From a bacterium (GTDB lineage: Bacteria; Desulfobacterota; DSWW01): 46,940 nt of DNA. Position numbers and translations under genes: made by a program. The stretch lies in the NCBI GenBank assembly GCA_028277985.1, contig JANQFG010000163.1, positions 1 to 46,940 of the forward strand, in the 5' to 3' direction. Below are positions 33,098 through 39,689 of this stretch, piece by piece. Numbering within the stretch: position 1 is the first letter of the stretch; every line of letters begins with the position of its first letter. Under the pieces are notes generated by a model. That model had not been told where the DNA came from. It ran no database searches and was given only the letters and a program-made list of their open reading frames with translations.

Positions 33098-34750
33098 TCA
33101 TCCATTCCCGGGGGTGGATGCGTCAAGGGCCTGGTCCAGGCACGAGAACGGTGCCTGTCCCGATCTCAGGACGACATCGTGAAAGTTACTCAGAGACAGC
33201 GGTGGGACGTGACGGCGGCGCAAATCGAGGAAGCGGTGCTTCCCGAGCGTGTAACACAGCTGATAGCCCGGGGTCAAAGTGATCCGCCTGGCCTGCTTTT
33301 TCGCGTCCTGGGGGGCATACCCCAGAGCCTCGAGCCTCGCGGCCCCCTGCTCGAGGGAGATTGCCCCAACGTGGAGTTCGAGGTCGAGTCTACCGCGAAC
33401 CGCTCTCCACAGGTCGCGCTTGATTCGAATGAGACGCTGCCTCGGCTCAGGGTCGTAGTCGAACTCGTCGACCAGTTGCTCGGCATAGCATGCCCATCCC
33501 TCGTAGAACAGGGCCGACTCGATCCTTCGGCGGATCGGATCGGGCTGGCAGAGCCGGAACCAGTCGAGCAGATGATGCCCGGGGTAGGTCTCGTGGGCCG
33601 ACAGGTAGCGGTATTCCCTGTGAACCGATTCGAGCCTTTTACGACCTTCAGCGGAAGAACCCTCTTCACCGAAGACCTGAACAAAGAAACAACCCTGGCG
33701 GACACGGTCATCGAGAAACGGGGGCGCGCTGTAGGACGCAGTAGCTCGAATCGGTTTCAGGTAGGAGGGAGTCGGCTCGACCCGAACCGACCCTTCCGGA
33801 GGCATGGGTAGCATCCCCTGCCGTCCGAAGAATGCCTCCAGTCGCCCCACTTCTTCGCTGTAGAGGGAGACCGTTTCGTGGTAGGCCTTCTCGGGCAGGC
33901 CTGTTTCATTGTAGATGGCCTGCCACCCTTTGTTCATGTCGATAGCACCTGCGAGTTGCTGCAGGGCACGCTCTTTGTCGGAAGCCTCTCGTGCGAGTAT
34001 ATCCCGCAATTCGTCGATGCCGCCCTTACAGCCGTATCCACCGTCTAGAATCTCCCGAAACGAATCCGTGCCCGGTGTGAAGGTTTCCGGACACTCAAGC
34101 CCCCGGAGAAAGGCCTCGAACCTCTCTACAGCTTCGAATGCGGCCCGCTCGCACCGAGGAAGCTCGCGACCCGACAACCCCGGATCCTTTTCCCGTATGA
34201 TCGCGACCCGGGACAGGAAATCCCGGCAGGTACCGACCATTTCAAGGGCCGCTTCCATGGCAGGTTCCGGCACCTCTTCCAGTTGATCGGTCCCCCAGGC
34301 GAGGAGACGTGGAATCGCATCAAGCCTGGCCCGGTAGAGGCTGCTCCTCTCTGCCGCGTCTTCCAGAGGCCAGCTCAGAGCCTGATCGAGCCCGATGAAG
34401 GCGACCTTGAGGTAGAGGCCCGGATCCCTCCTCCACAGCTCGAGAGTTTCCCAATGAACCAGGAAGGCAGCCATGCTCTGCGCTAGGAGTCCCCCGAGGC
34501 ACGGGTCCTCGTTCCCGGCAAGCTTCTTAAGCTCCACTCTCCATCCCTTAACCCTGGCGAAGGCCTCTTCCAGGAACTCTCTGTCCAGACGATCCGTTTC
34601 CTCTCTGTGGAGCCATGCGGACTCAACTCGAGGCATGAAGTGGAACTCGTCGCTCAGACAGCAGACAGGCAGGGCGCGGGCCAGGAAGGAGAAGTATTCT
34701 TCAGACAGGGCGAGTAAGTTTGCGGAAGGCATGGGCAGCAGCTTGTCCAT
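33098..34750 (-). CDS. DUF885-family zinc metallopeptidase-like protein
   Basis: 550 residues from ATG 34750 (the frame is open to 34858, but MDKLLPMPSANL is the most natural start; the ribosome site is weak either way). Metal site: HETYPGHH (the DUF885 HExxPGHH motif, two His ligands and catalytic Glu) and FYEGWACYAEQL (Glu ligand). Family members are large helical enzymes, some exported; here no signal peptide is evident, implying a cytoplasmic protein. It could trim peptides or hydrolyse the amide made by the adjoining ATP-grasp enzyme. It is divergent from the cyclophilin gene, sharing a 121-base gap that holds TTGACA at 34801-34806 but no convincing -10. Confidence 0.88.
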   Translation of the reverse strand: MDKLLPMPSANLLALSEEYFSFLARALPVCCLSDEFHFMPRVESAWLHREETDRLDREFLEEAFARVKGWRVELKKLAGNEDPCLGGLLAQSMAAFLVHWETLELWRRDPGLYLKVAFIGLDQALSWPLEDAAERSSLYRARLDAIPRLLAWGTDQLEEVPEPAMEAALEMVGTCRDFLSRVAIIREKDPGLSGRELPRCERAAFEAVERFEAFLRGLECPETFTPGTDSFREILDGGYGCKGGIDELRDILAREASDKERALQQLAGAIDMNKGWQAIYNETGLPEKAYHETVSLYSEEVGRLEAFFGRQGMLPMPPEGSVRVEPTPSYLKPIRATASYSAPPFLDDRVRQGCFFVQVFGEEGSSAEGRKRLESVHREYRYLSAHETYPGHHLLDWFRLCQPDPIRRRIESALFYEGWACYAEQLVDEFDYDPEPRQRLIRIKRDLWRAVRGRLDLELHVGAISLEQGAARLEALGYAPQDAKKQARRITLTPGYQLCYTLGKHRFLDLRRRHVPPLSLSNFHDVVLRSGQAPFSCLDQALDASTPGNG

Positions 34751-34871
34751 GAACCGAAACCTAATCGAGGAGACAGGCAATTGCAAGGGGCAGGACATTG
34801 CCTTGACATGTCCCGTGGAATCGGTGGACACTTGTCGCCAATCAAAAACCGAGAGCAAGGAGGCACAAGGG

Positions 34872-35357
34872 ATGAGTGCGAAACAGTGGGATCAGCCACC
34901 GGAGATGCAGATTGATCCGAGCAAAAACTACAAGGTAGTGATCGAGACAAGCAAGGGCAACATCGAGCTGGAGCTCGATACGAAGCAGGCACCGAAGACG
35001 GTCAACAATTTCGTCTTCCTGGCCCAGCAGGGATTCTACGACGGCGTGACCTTTCACCGGGTGATCAGCGATTTCATGATCCAGGGTGGCGACCCGACCG
35101 GTTCGGGGCGGGGAGGCCCGGGCTACCGGTTCGAGGACGAGCTAACCGATAACACCCTGACCCACGAGGCGAAGGTGATCTCCATGGCGAATGCGGGGCC
35201 GAACACGAACGGCAGCCAGTTCTTCATCACCCACTCTCCGCAGCCCCATCTGAACGGAAAGCACACCGTTTTCGGAAAGGTCGCAGAGGGCAAGGACGTG
35301 GTGGATGCCATCCAGCAGGGCGACACCATGGTGAGCGTAACAGCTATAGAGATCTAG
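34872..35357 (+). CDS. Cyclophilin-type peptidyl-prolyl isomerase
   Basis: 161 residues from ATG 34872 (AAGGAGG upstream); the open frame beginning at 34473 is antisense to the DUF885 gene and not used. Cyclophilin motifs are complete: FHRVISDFMIQGGDPTG with the catalytic Arg, GSQFFIT with the core Phe, and PHLNGKHTVFG, where the Trp that gives human cyclophilin A its cyclosporin affinity is His. No signal peptide, so a cytosolic folding helper. A conserved short lead (MSAKQWDQPPEMQIDPSK) precedes the domain. The TM2 gene follows after 16 bases. Confidence 0.95.
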   Translation: MSAKQWDQPPEMQIDPSKNYKVVIETSKGNIELELDTKQAPKTVNNFVFLAQQGFYDGVTFHRVISDFMIQGGDPTGSGRGGPGYRFEDELTDNTLTHEAKVISMANAGPNTNGSQFFITHSPQPHLNGKHTVFGKVAEGKDVVDAIQQGDTMVSVTAIEI

Positions 35358-35373
35358 AAGAGGTGGGAGCCCC

Positions 35374-35772
35374 ATGGAGAATTCGAACGATACACACCTG
35401 AAGTCAATGGGCTATATCCTGTGGTTGTTCGGCTTTACCGGCGCGCACCGGTTCTACTACGGCAAGCCGGTTACAGGAACCATCTGGTTCTTCACCCTGG
35501 GGCTCCTCCTCGTCGGCTGGCTGATCGACCTCTTTCTGATCCCCTCCATGGACCGCAAGGCAGACTTGAGGTTCCGGTCGGGACGGGTGAACTACTCTGT
35601 CGCCTGGATCCTTCTCACCTTTCTGGGATTTTTCGGGGTCCACCGGTTCTACATGGGCAAGTGGATCACCGGGCTCATCTATCTGCTCACGGGCGGCCTC
35701 TTCACTCTCGGCTACCTGTGGGACTACTGGACCCTGAACGACCAGATCACCGAGATCAACGAAGCCCGCTAG
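35374..35772 (+). CDS. Tandem TM2-domain membrane protein
   Basis: 132 residues with two TM2 domains in tandem. Copy 1 (about 11-60) reads GYILWLFGFTGAHRFYYGK then a second helix ending WLIDLFLIP; copy 2 (about 72-125) reads WILLTFLGFFGVHRFYMGK and ends GYLWDYWTL. Both hold G-x-HRFY-x-GK, the TM2 signature, and each gives two membrane helices, four in all. Single-copy TM2 proteins are the norm, so this is an internal duplication. Function of bacterial TM2 proteins is unknown. It is probably co-transcribed with cyclophilin. Confidence 0.9.
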   Translation: MENSNDTHLKSMGYILWLFGFTGAHRFYYGKPVTGTIWFFTLGLLLVGWLIDLFLIPSMDRKADLRFRSGRVNYSVAWILLTFLGFFGVHRFYMGKWITGLIYLLTGGLFTLGYLWDYWTLNDQITEINEAR

Positions 35773-35791
35773 AGCCCGACCCCCATAAAAA

Positions 35792-35820
35792 CCCCTTTAA
35801 ATCAATAGTTTAAATTGGGG
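35792..35820. repeat. Nested hairpin sharing bases with the REP-like hairpin
   Basis: CCCC-TTTAAA (35792-35801) can pair with TTTAAA (35809-35814) and GGGG (35817-35820), loop TCAATAG and a TT bulge. The GGGG is also the base of the hairpin at 35815-35860, so the two folds exclude each other, as in attenuators. It lies 20 bases after the TM2 stop. Confidence 0.4.
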
Positions 35821-35860
35821 ACAGCCACCGATTTCCCCTGAAATGGGTGGCTGTCCCCAA
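35815..35860. repeat. REP-like hairpin copy 1 (GGGGACAGCCACC family)
   Basis: TTGGGGACAGCCACC and GGTGGCTGTCCCCAA are perfect 15-bp arms. Inside them ATTTC pairs with GAAAT across one G-G mismatch, leaving a CCCT loop, so the stem is 21 positions long. The GGGACAGCCACC core is shared with the hairpin at 38762-38838 and a single arm near 39590. Such dispersed palindromes resemble REP/BIME elements mobilised by Y1 (RAYT) transposases; none is encoded in the window. Confidence 0.8.
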
Positions 35861-35914
35861 TGACTCGACGGGTCCCCTCGCTAAAAAAAAAGACGCTTTT
35901 CCCCGAAAAAAGGC

Positions 35915-35943
35915 TTGACATGTCACCTGGAGGTGACTATTAT
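35915..35943 (+). promoter_or_regulatory. Near-consensus promoter with operator inside the spacer
   Basis: TTGACA (35915-35920), exactly 17 bases, TATTAT (35938-35943). The spacer is almost entirely operator O1, so repressor binding should directly exclude RNA polymerase. Drives the TetR gene at 35985. Confidence 0.85.
35922..35937. promoter_or_regulatory. TetR operator O1
   Basis: GTCACCTGGAGGTGAC, arms of 7 bp around GG, lying between the -35 and -10. Same 16-base frame as O2 and O3. Confidence 0.8.
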
Positions 35944-35951
35944 GGCTTTTA

Positions 35952-35967
35952 GTCACCCAGAGGTGAC
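35952..35967. promoter_or_regulatory. TetR operator O2
   Basis: GTCACCCAGAGGTGAC, arms of 6 bp. Its centre is exactly 30 bases from that of O1, about three helical turns, favouring side-by-side binding of two dimers. It covers the transcription start region. Confidence 0.8.
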
Positions 35968-35984
35968 ATGAGAGGGAGCCCCGG

Positions 35985-36590
35985 ATGAAACGAAACAAGG
36001 AAGAGACCAAGGACAGGATCATCGGCGCCGTTGGAAAGCTCCTCGCCGAGGCCGGATTTCAGAAGCTCGGGGTCAATGCCGTGGCCCGCGAGGCGGGCGT
36101 GGACAAGGTCCTGATCTACCGCTACTTCGGTGGGATGCCCGAGTTGCTGAGGGCCTTCGCCTTGTCGGGGGATTTCTGGCCAACAGTCGAAGAGCTCATT
36201 GGAGGAGACCTGGAAGGGCTTCGGAAGAAGCCGATGCCTCAAGCGGCAGCCACGGTGCTGCGCAACTTCTCTCGGGCACTTCGGTCCCGGCCCCTGACTC
36301 GCGAGATCCTCGCGTGGGAGACGGTCGAGAGGAACGAGCTCACCGAAGTGCTCGAGCAGGTCCGGGAGGATACCTCGGTGCGTCTGCTAGACGAGATTGC
36401 CCCAGTGGCAGAACAGAGCCGTGTGGACATTGCCGCTATAACCGCCCTGCTCGGGGCTGCCATCATGTACCTCGTAGTTCGCAGCCGACACGTCGAAGTG
36501 TTCAATGCGGTGGATATCGGCACGGAGGAAGGTTGGTCTCGGCTGGAGGCTGCCGTCGAGGCCATCTGTGAGAGTAGTCTGAAGGCATAG
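35985..36590 (+). CDS. TetR-family autoregulator
   Basis: 201 residues starting MKRNKEETKDRIIGAVGK. The DNA-binding domain (about 8-55) includes GVNAVAREAGVDKVLIYRYF, a TetR helix-turn-helix. GGGAG with six-base spacing precedes the ATG. Two operators overlap its promoter and a third precedes the outer-membrane protein gene downstream, so it should repress itself and that gene pair together. A strong intrinsic terminator directly after its stop separates the two transcripts. The inducer is unknown; the nitroreductase partner hints at an electrophile, quinone or xenobiotic. Confidence 0.94.
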   Translation: MKRNKEETKDRIIGAVGKLLAEAGFQKLGVNAVAREAGVDKVLIYRYFGGMPELLRAFALSGDFWPTVEELIGGDLEGLRKKPMPQAAATVLRNFSRALRSRPLTREILAWETVERNELTEVLEQVREDTSVRLLDEIAPVAEQSRVDIAAITALLGAAIMYLVVRSRHVEVFNAVDIGTEEGWSRLEAAVEAICESSLKA

Positions 36591-36594
36591 GTGA

Positions 36595-36622
36595 CAGGGG
36601 AACCCCGTTCCCCTGTTTTTTT
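36595..36622 (+). terminator. Intrinsic terminator after the TetR gene
   Basis: CAGGGGAAC pairs perfectly with GTTCCCCTG over a CCC loop and is followed at once by seven T. It begins five bases after the TetR stop codon. Confidence 0.9.
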
Positions 36623-36631
36623 GTCCGGAAA

Positions 36632-36647
36632 GTCACCATTGAGTGAC
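36632..36647. promoter_or_regulatory. TetR operator O3
   Basis: GTCACCATTGAGTGAC keeps the 16-base frame and the outer GTCAC/GTGAC arms of O1 and O2 with a looser centre. It lies between the terminator and the outer-membrane protein gene, so that gene pair is under the same repressor. No clear -10 was found beside it. Confidence 0.7.
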
Positions 36648-36668
36648 AAAACAAGCGAGGAGAAGGTC

Positions 36669-37589
36669 ATGAAAAATGAGGAATCGACACGGAGAATCCG
36701 AACCCTGGGGCAGCCGCTCTGGTTCTTCCTTGCCGTGGTGTCCATGCTTGCAGCCCGACCGGCCAGCTTGTATGGAACCACCACTGGAATCGACAGGGCC
36801 GAGCAAGGCACCCCATCCGAAACGGAAAAACAAGTCACACTGCACGCCGATGCCTTCTTCAGGTACAATCCCTCCGGCGTCATGCTCCTGGTTGGAGGCT
36901 ATCATCGCTGGGTTCATGCCAAAGACGAGGAAACCGGAGGACCTAGAGCATACGCTCAGGCAGGGGCGGCCGCAGGGATCAACCCTGCCTATGGGCAGCT
37001 CGCTGTTCATGCCGAGTGGATGCCTGCCGCCTTTGTAAAGATAAGGGTTCAGTACGATTTGCTCGGCTTCTTCGGCACCAACGGTTCGTTGCTCTCCTTC
37101 CCGTCCGAGGACGAGAAGTTCGGCGATGACGAGGTCGACGCACTCTCCGGGCAAGAGGAGTCAGGGTTCGGGCACAGGTTCATGTTCCAGCCGGTTCTGC
37201 AGTATCGGATTGGTCGCCTCGTCCTGCGCAATCGGACGGACCTGGCCTGCTATCTCCTGAACGGCAGGGGGCCTTATTTCTTCGAGTGGGAATATGACAA
37301 CCTGGTCGAGGACGGCGGCGTACTCCTGAACAATGTCACGCAGCTCCTGCTGCAGGCATGGCATGGCGAGGGTGCCGCCAGACTGCTGGCAGGCCCCTTC
37401 TATCAGTTCACCCGCGCAGAATCGACACGTCAGAGAACCGGGATGCAGGTGTTCTATGTCCCTTCCGATGCCCTGTGGTTCGCTGATCGACCCAGAGCCT
37501 TCCTGCGGGCAGGCGTCAACCTGGAGGACCGGAATCGTGAGGACGAATTCTTCGCCGTAATGGGCCTGGGCTTTGACCTGGACCTGTAG
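36669..37589 (+). CDS. TetR-controlled outer-membrane protein
   Basis: 306 residues from ATG 36669 (GAGGAG six bases upstream; the longer frame from 36591 covers the terminator and operator and is rejected). A basic start and hydrophobic stretch (PLWFFLAVVSMLAARPASLY, about 17-36) make a signal peptide. The mature protein has many short alternating strands with aromatic ends, such as VTLHADAFFRYNP and LQYRIGRLVLRNRTDL, and ends AVMGLGFDLDL, a beta-barrel pattern. The family was not recognised. It precedes a Tat-exported nitroreductase by 22 bases, so it might admit or remove the compound that enzyme handles. Confidence 0.75.
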   Translation: MKNEESTRRIRTLGQPLWFFLAVVSMLAARPASLYGTTTGIDRAEQGTPSETEKQVTLHADAFFRYNPSGVMLLVGGYHRWVHAKDEETGGPRAYAQAGAAAGINPAYGQLAVHAEWMPAAFVKIRVQYDLLGFFGTNGSLLSFPSEDEKFGDDEVDALSGQEESGFGHRFMFQPVLQYRIGRLVLRNRTDLACYLLNGRGPYFFEWEYDNLVEDGGVLLNNVTQLLLQAWHGEGAARLLAGPFYQFTRAESTRQRTGMQVFYVPSDALWFADRPRAFLRAGVNLEDRNREDEFFAVMGLGFDLDL

Positions 37590-37611
37590 CAAGGCAAAAA
37601 GGAGAAACGAG

Positions 37612-38739
37612 ATGACCACGAATCGAAGAGATTTCATGAAGCTGCTCGGCGGATGCGCCCTGGCCGCAGGTACGGCCCCTTTCCTCTCCGGCCCTCCGGC
37701 GGCGGCCGCTCGCCCGGATTCGCGTTACGGCATGAGAGGCGAGTCCCCGGTTGCAGGCATCAGCCCTGAAATGAATCGCATCCTTCACTACGCCTCCCTC
37801 GCCCCCAGCGGCCACAACAGCCAGCCGTGGTATGTGCGATTCCTCGACGATCGAAAGATGATACTCGGCGCCGATCCGGAGAGACGTCTGCCGGCCGTGG
37901 ATCCGAACAATCGTGAAATGATGCTTTCCCTCGGCGCCTTCTTGGAGAACCTTTCCCTTGCGGCGGGTGACATGGGATACGAAGCACGAATGCAGGTCAA
38001 AGCCAAGTCTCCCATTGAGCAGGAGATCGCCGAGGTGACCCTCGACAAGGCAAAACCCTTTCCCTATCCCCTGAAGCGGATGACCTTGCGCAGGACCGCG
38101 AAACACGGATACGGTCCCAGAGAACTCAGCAAGGAAGACGTCGACGCCCTCGCCGAGCCGCTGGGGGGGCACCTCTTCTATTTCCCTCCGGGATCCGAGC
38201 ACGCCCGATGTATTGCAGAAGGGACCATCGAGGCCTTTCGGGTACAGACCGAACGGGACGAGGCCCAACAGGAGTTGGTAACGTGGCTCAGGCTCAGCGA
38301 AGAGGCGGAGGCAAAACACCGCGACGGGCTGACCACGGCGGGCATGGAGATCCTTGGGCTGAAAGGGTGGTTCGTTCGTACCTTTACAAAGCCCGAGGAC
38401 TTCATGAAGCAAAGCATGCGGGAGAGGGGCATCGACCAGATCGCCCAACTGGCCGGAGAAGGTGGGGGCTGGTTCGTCATAACGAGCACCGGGAACTCGG
38501 TCGCCCACCTGATCGAGACGGGCCGAGCATTCGAAAGGATGGCGCTGCTGGCCCGGGAGAGGGGGGTGGCGGTTCATCCCATGACGCAGATTCTGGAGGA
38601 AGAGGTCGGGCGCAAGGGAATCGCTTCCAACCACAACGCAGAAATGATTCCCCAGTTCGTTCTTCGCGTGGGCTATCTGGATTCCTATCCGGAGCCGGTC
38701 AGCCCCCGCCGGCCCGTGAGCTGGTTCGTGAGAAGCTAG
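37612..38739 (+). CDS. Tat-exported nitroreductase-family protein
   Basis: 375 residues from ATG 37612. Residues 5-10 are RRDFMK followed by LLGGCALAAGTAPFL, a twin-arginine signal, so the protein is exported folded, presumably with bound flavin. The mature part has ILHYASLAPSGHNSQPWYV, the FMN-binding opening of the nitroreductase fold (A..APS..N.QPW), and GGGWFVITS further on, as in the Acg-like long subgroup. It may reduce nitro, quinone or other electrophilic compounds in the periplasm. The open frame from 37573 is not used because it would bury the Tat signal. Last gene of the TetR-controlled unit. Confidence 0.88.
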   Translation: MTTNRRDFMKLLGGCALAAGTAPFLSGPPAAAARPDSRYGMRGESPVAGISPEMNRILHYASLAPSGHNSQPWYVRFLDDRKMILGADPERRLPAVDPNNREMMLSLGAFLENLSLAAGDMGYEARMQVKAKSPIEQEIAEVTLDKAKPFPYPLKRMTLRRTAKHGYGPRELSKEDVDALAEPLGGHLFYFPPGSEHARCIAEGTIEAFRVQTERDEAQQELVTWLRLSEEAEAKHRDGLTTAGMEILGLKGWFVRTFTKPEDFMKQSMRERGIDQIAQLAGEGGGWFVITSTGNSVAHLIETGRAFERMALLARERGVAVHPMTQILEEEVGRKGIASNHNAEMIPQFVLRVGYLDSYPEPVSPRRPVSWFVRS

Positions 38740-38761
38740 TGTCCTGTCCCAGAAATGCGGC

Positions 38762-38838
38762 GAGATCAGGGACAGCCACCGATCTCCAAAGCATAAGCAA
38801 TACTTGCATTTCGGAGATCGGTGGCTGTCCCCGATCTC
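38762..38838. repeat. REP-like hairpin copy 2
   Basis: Arms 38762-38787 and 38813-38838 form a 26-bp stem with one mismatch, with core GGGACAGCCACCGATCTCC, around a 25-base loop holding a small GCAA/TTGC stem. It shares GGGACAGCCACCGAT with copy 1 but the loops differ, as expected for a dispersed palindromic element. It follows the nitroreductase stop by 22 bases. Confidence 0.85.
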
Positions 38839-38898
38839 AGCAGTCCGCCTCGCCCCTACCACACAGAACCTGTGGGTCGGTATTTCTGGTACAGGAAG

Positions 38899-38935
38899 CT
38901 AGACCATATGGAGCCGGTCGCTCCATATGGTCTAG
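38899..38935. terminator. Perfect 16-bp hairpin at a convergent gene junction
   Basis: CTAGACCATATGGAGC and GCTCCATATGGTCTAG with a five-base CGGTC loop. The TAG stop of the minus-strand lipoprotein gene (38932-38934) lies within the stem. No T run is present. It probably ends or protects both converging transcripts. Confidence 0.6.
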
Positions 38936-39555
38936 GGGAGCCTCCTCACCGAGAGGCTTCCCACCTCGATCTTCATCCCGTCCTCGAGGATGAAGCCGAC
39001 ATTGCTGGGAGAGAAGGGTTCGAACTCGGTCTCGTGAACCACACGGTCGTTGATCAGGAGGAACAGCCTCGATCCCAACTTCTTCACTACGAGCTTGTTG
39101 GTTGCGTTTCCGGGATGTACAGCGCCGGACTCCTCGAAGGTGTCCATTCCGTGCCAGTCGTTGTATTCGACCCTTCCGTAAAGGTAACGACCTTCGCCGG
39201 TGATCACGAATTTGTAGGTGTCCCGCGGACTCCTGCATCCCCAGATGATCCCGTAGCCGTATTCGTCGTACCCTTCCCTCTTTGTGATGACCGTCTCGAT
39301 GATGAAGTCCTCCTCCTGGTTCAGGGCGCACACCACGGACCGGGACGAAATCCCCCATCGGCCCTTCTTGGTGATGATGTAGTCGCCGTGCTCGATATCC
39401 GACCGGATCCTTTCGGTGTCTTCGACCAGCCAGCCGTGTCGGTTGTCCAGGAAGTCATCGAAGAAGAGGAGGTTCGGGTCCCCCTCGCTCGAACGCCCGA
39501 GTGTCGAGCAGGAGACCAGCAGGTAGAGGGCTGCAAGGCCCAGAAGCTTTCCCAT
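38932..39555 (-). CDS. Lipoprotein with concanavalin-like domain
   Basis: 207 residues. The N-terminus MGKLLGLAALYLLVSCST is a lipoprotein signal with lipobox LVSC, so Cys 16 is lipidated; the next residues (STLGRSSEG) do not carry the Asp that retains proteins in the inner membrane. The domain (about 30-205) starts FFDDFLDNRHGW and has GIIWGCRSPRDTYKFVITGEG and KLGSRLFLLINDRVV, the strand pattern of LamG/concanavalin-like or 3-keto-disaccharide-hydrolase-like (DUF1080) beta-sandwiches. Its ligand is unknown. GGAG with eight-base spacing sets the start. Confidence 0.8.
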   Translation of the reverse strand: MGKLLGLAALYLLVSCSTLGRSSEGDPNLLFFDDFLDNRHGWLVEDTERIRSDIEHGDYIITKKGRWGISSRSVVCALNQEEDFIIETVITKREGYDEYGYGIIWGCRSPRDTYKFVITGEGRYLYGRVEYNDWHGMDTFEESGAVHPGNATNKLVVKKLGSRLFLLINDRVVHETEFEPFSPSNVGFILEDGMKIEVGSLSVRRLP

Positions 39556-39589
39556 AGGCGAGTCTCCGGGAATGGACTTCAGGATAGCC

Positions 39590-39616
39590 GGAGTTCGGTG
39601 TCTGTCCCCGAGCTCA
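39590..39616. repeat. Degenerate single arm of the REP-like element
   Basis: GGAGTTCGGTGTCTGTCCCCGAGCTC-type sequence (39590-39615) is close to the right arm of copy 2 (38813-38838), with three or four changes. No partner arm is nearby. It lies upstream of the lipoprotein gene. Confidence 0.5.
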
Positions 39617-39689
39617 AAGGATACAGGACTAAAGAAAAGTATGGGGAAGGCCCGGAGCAGGTGTCAAGGCAAGAAGGCGGGGGCCGGGC

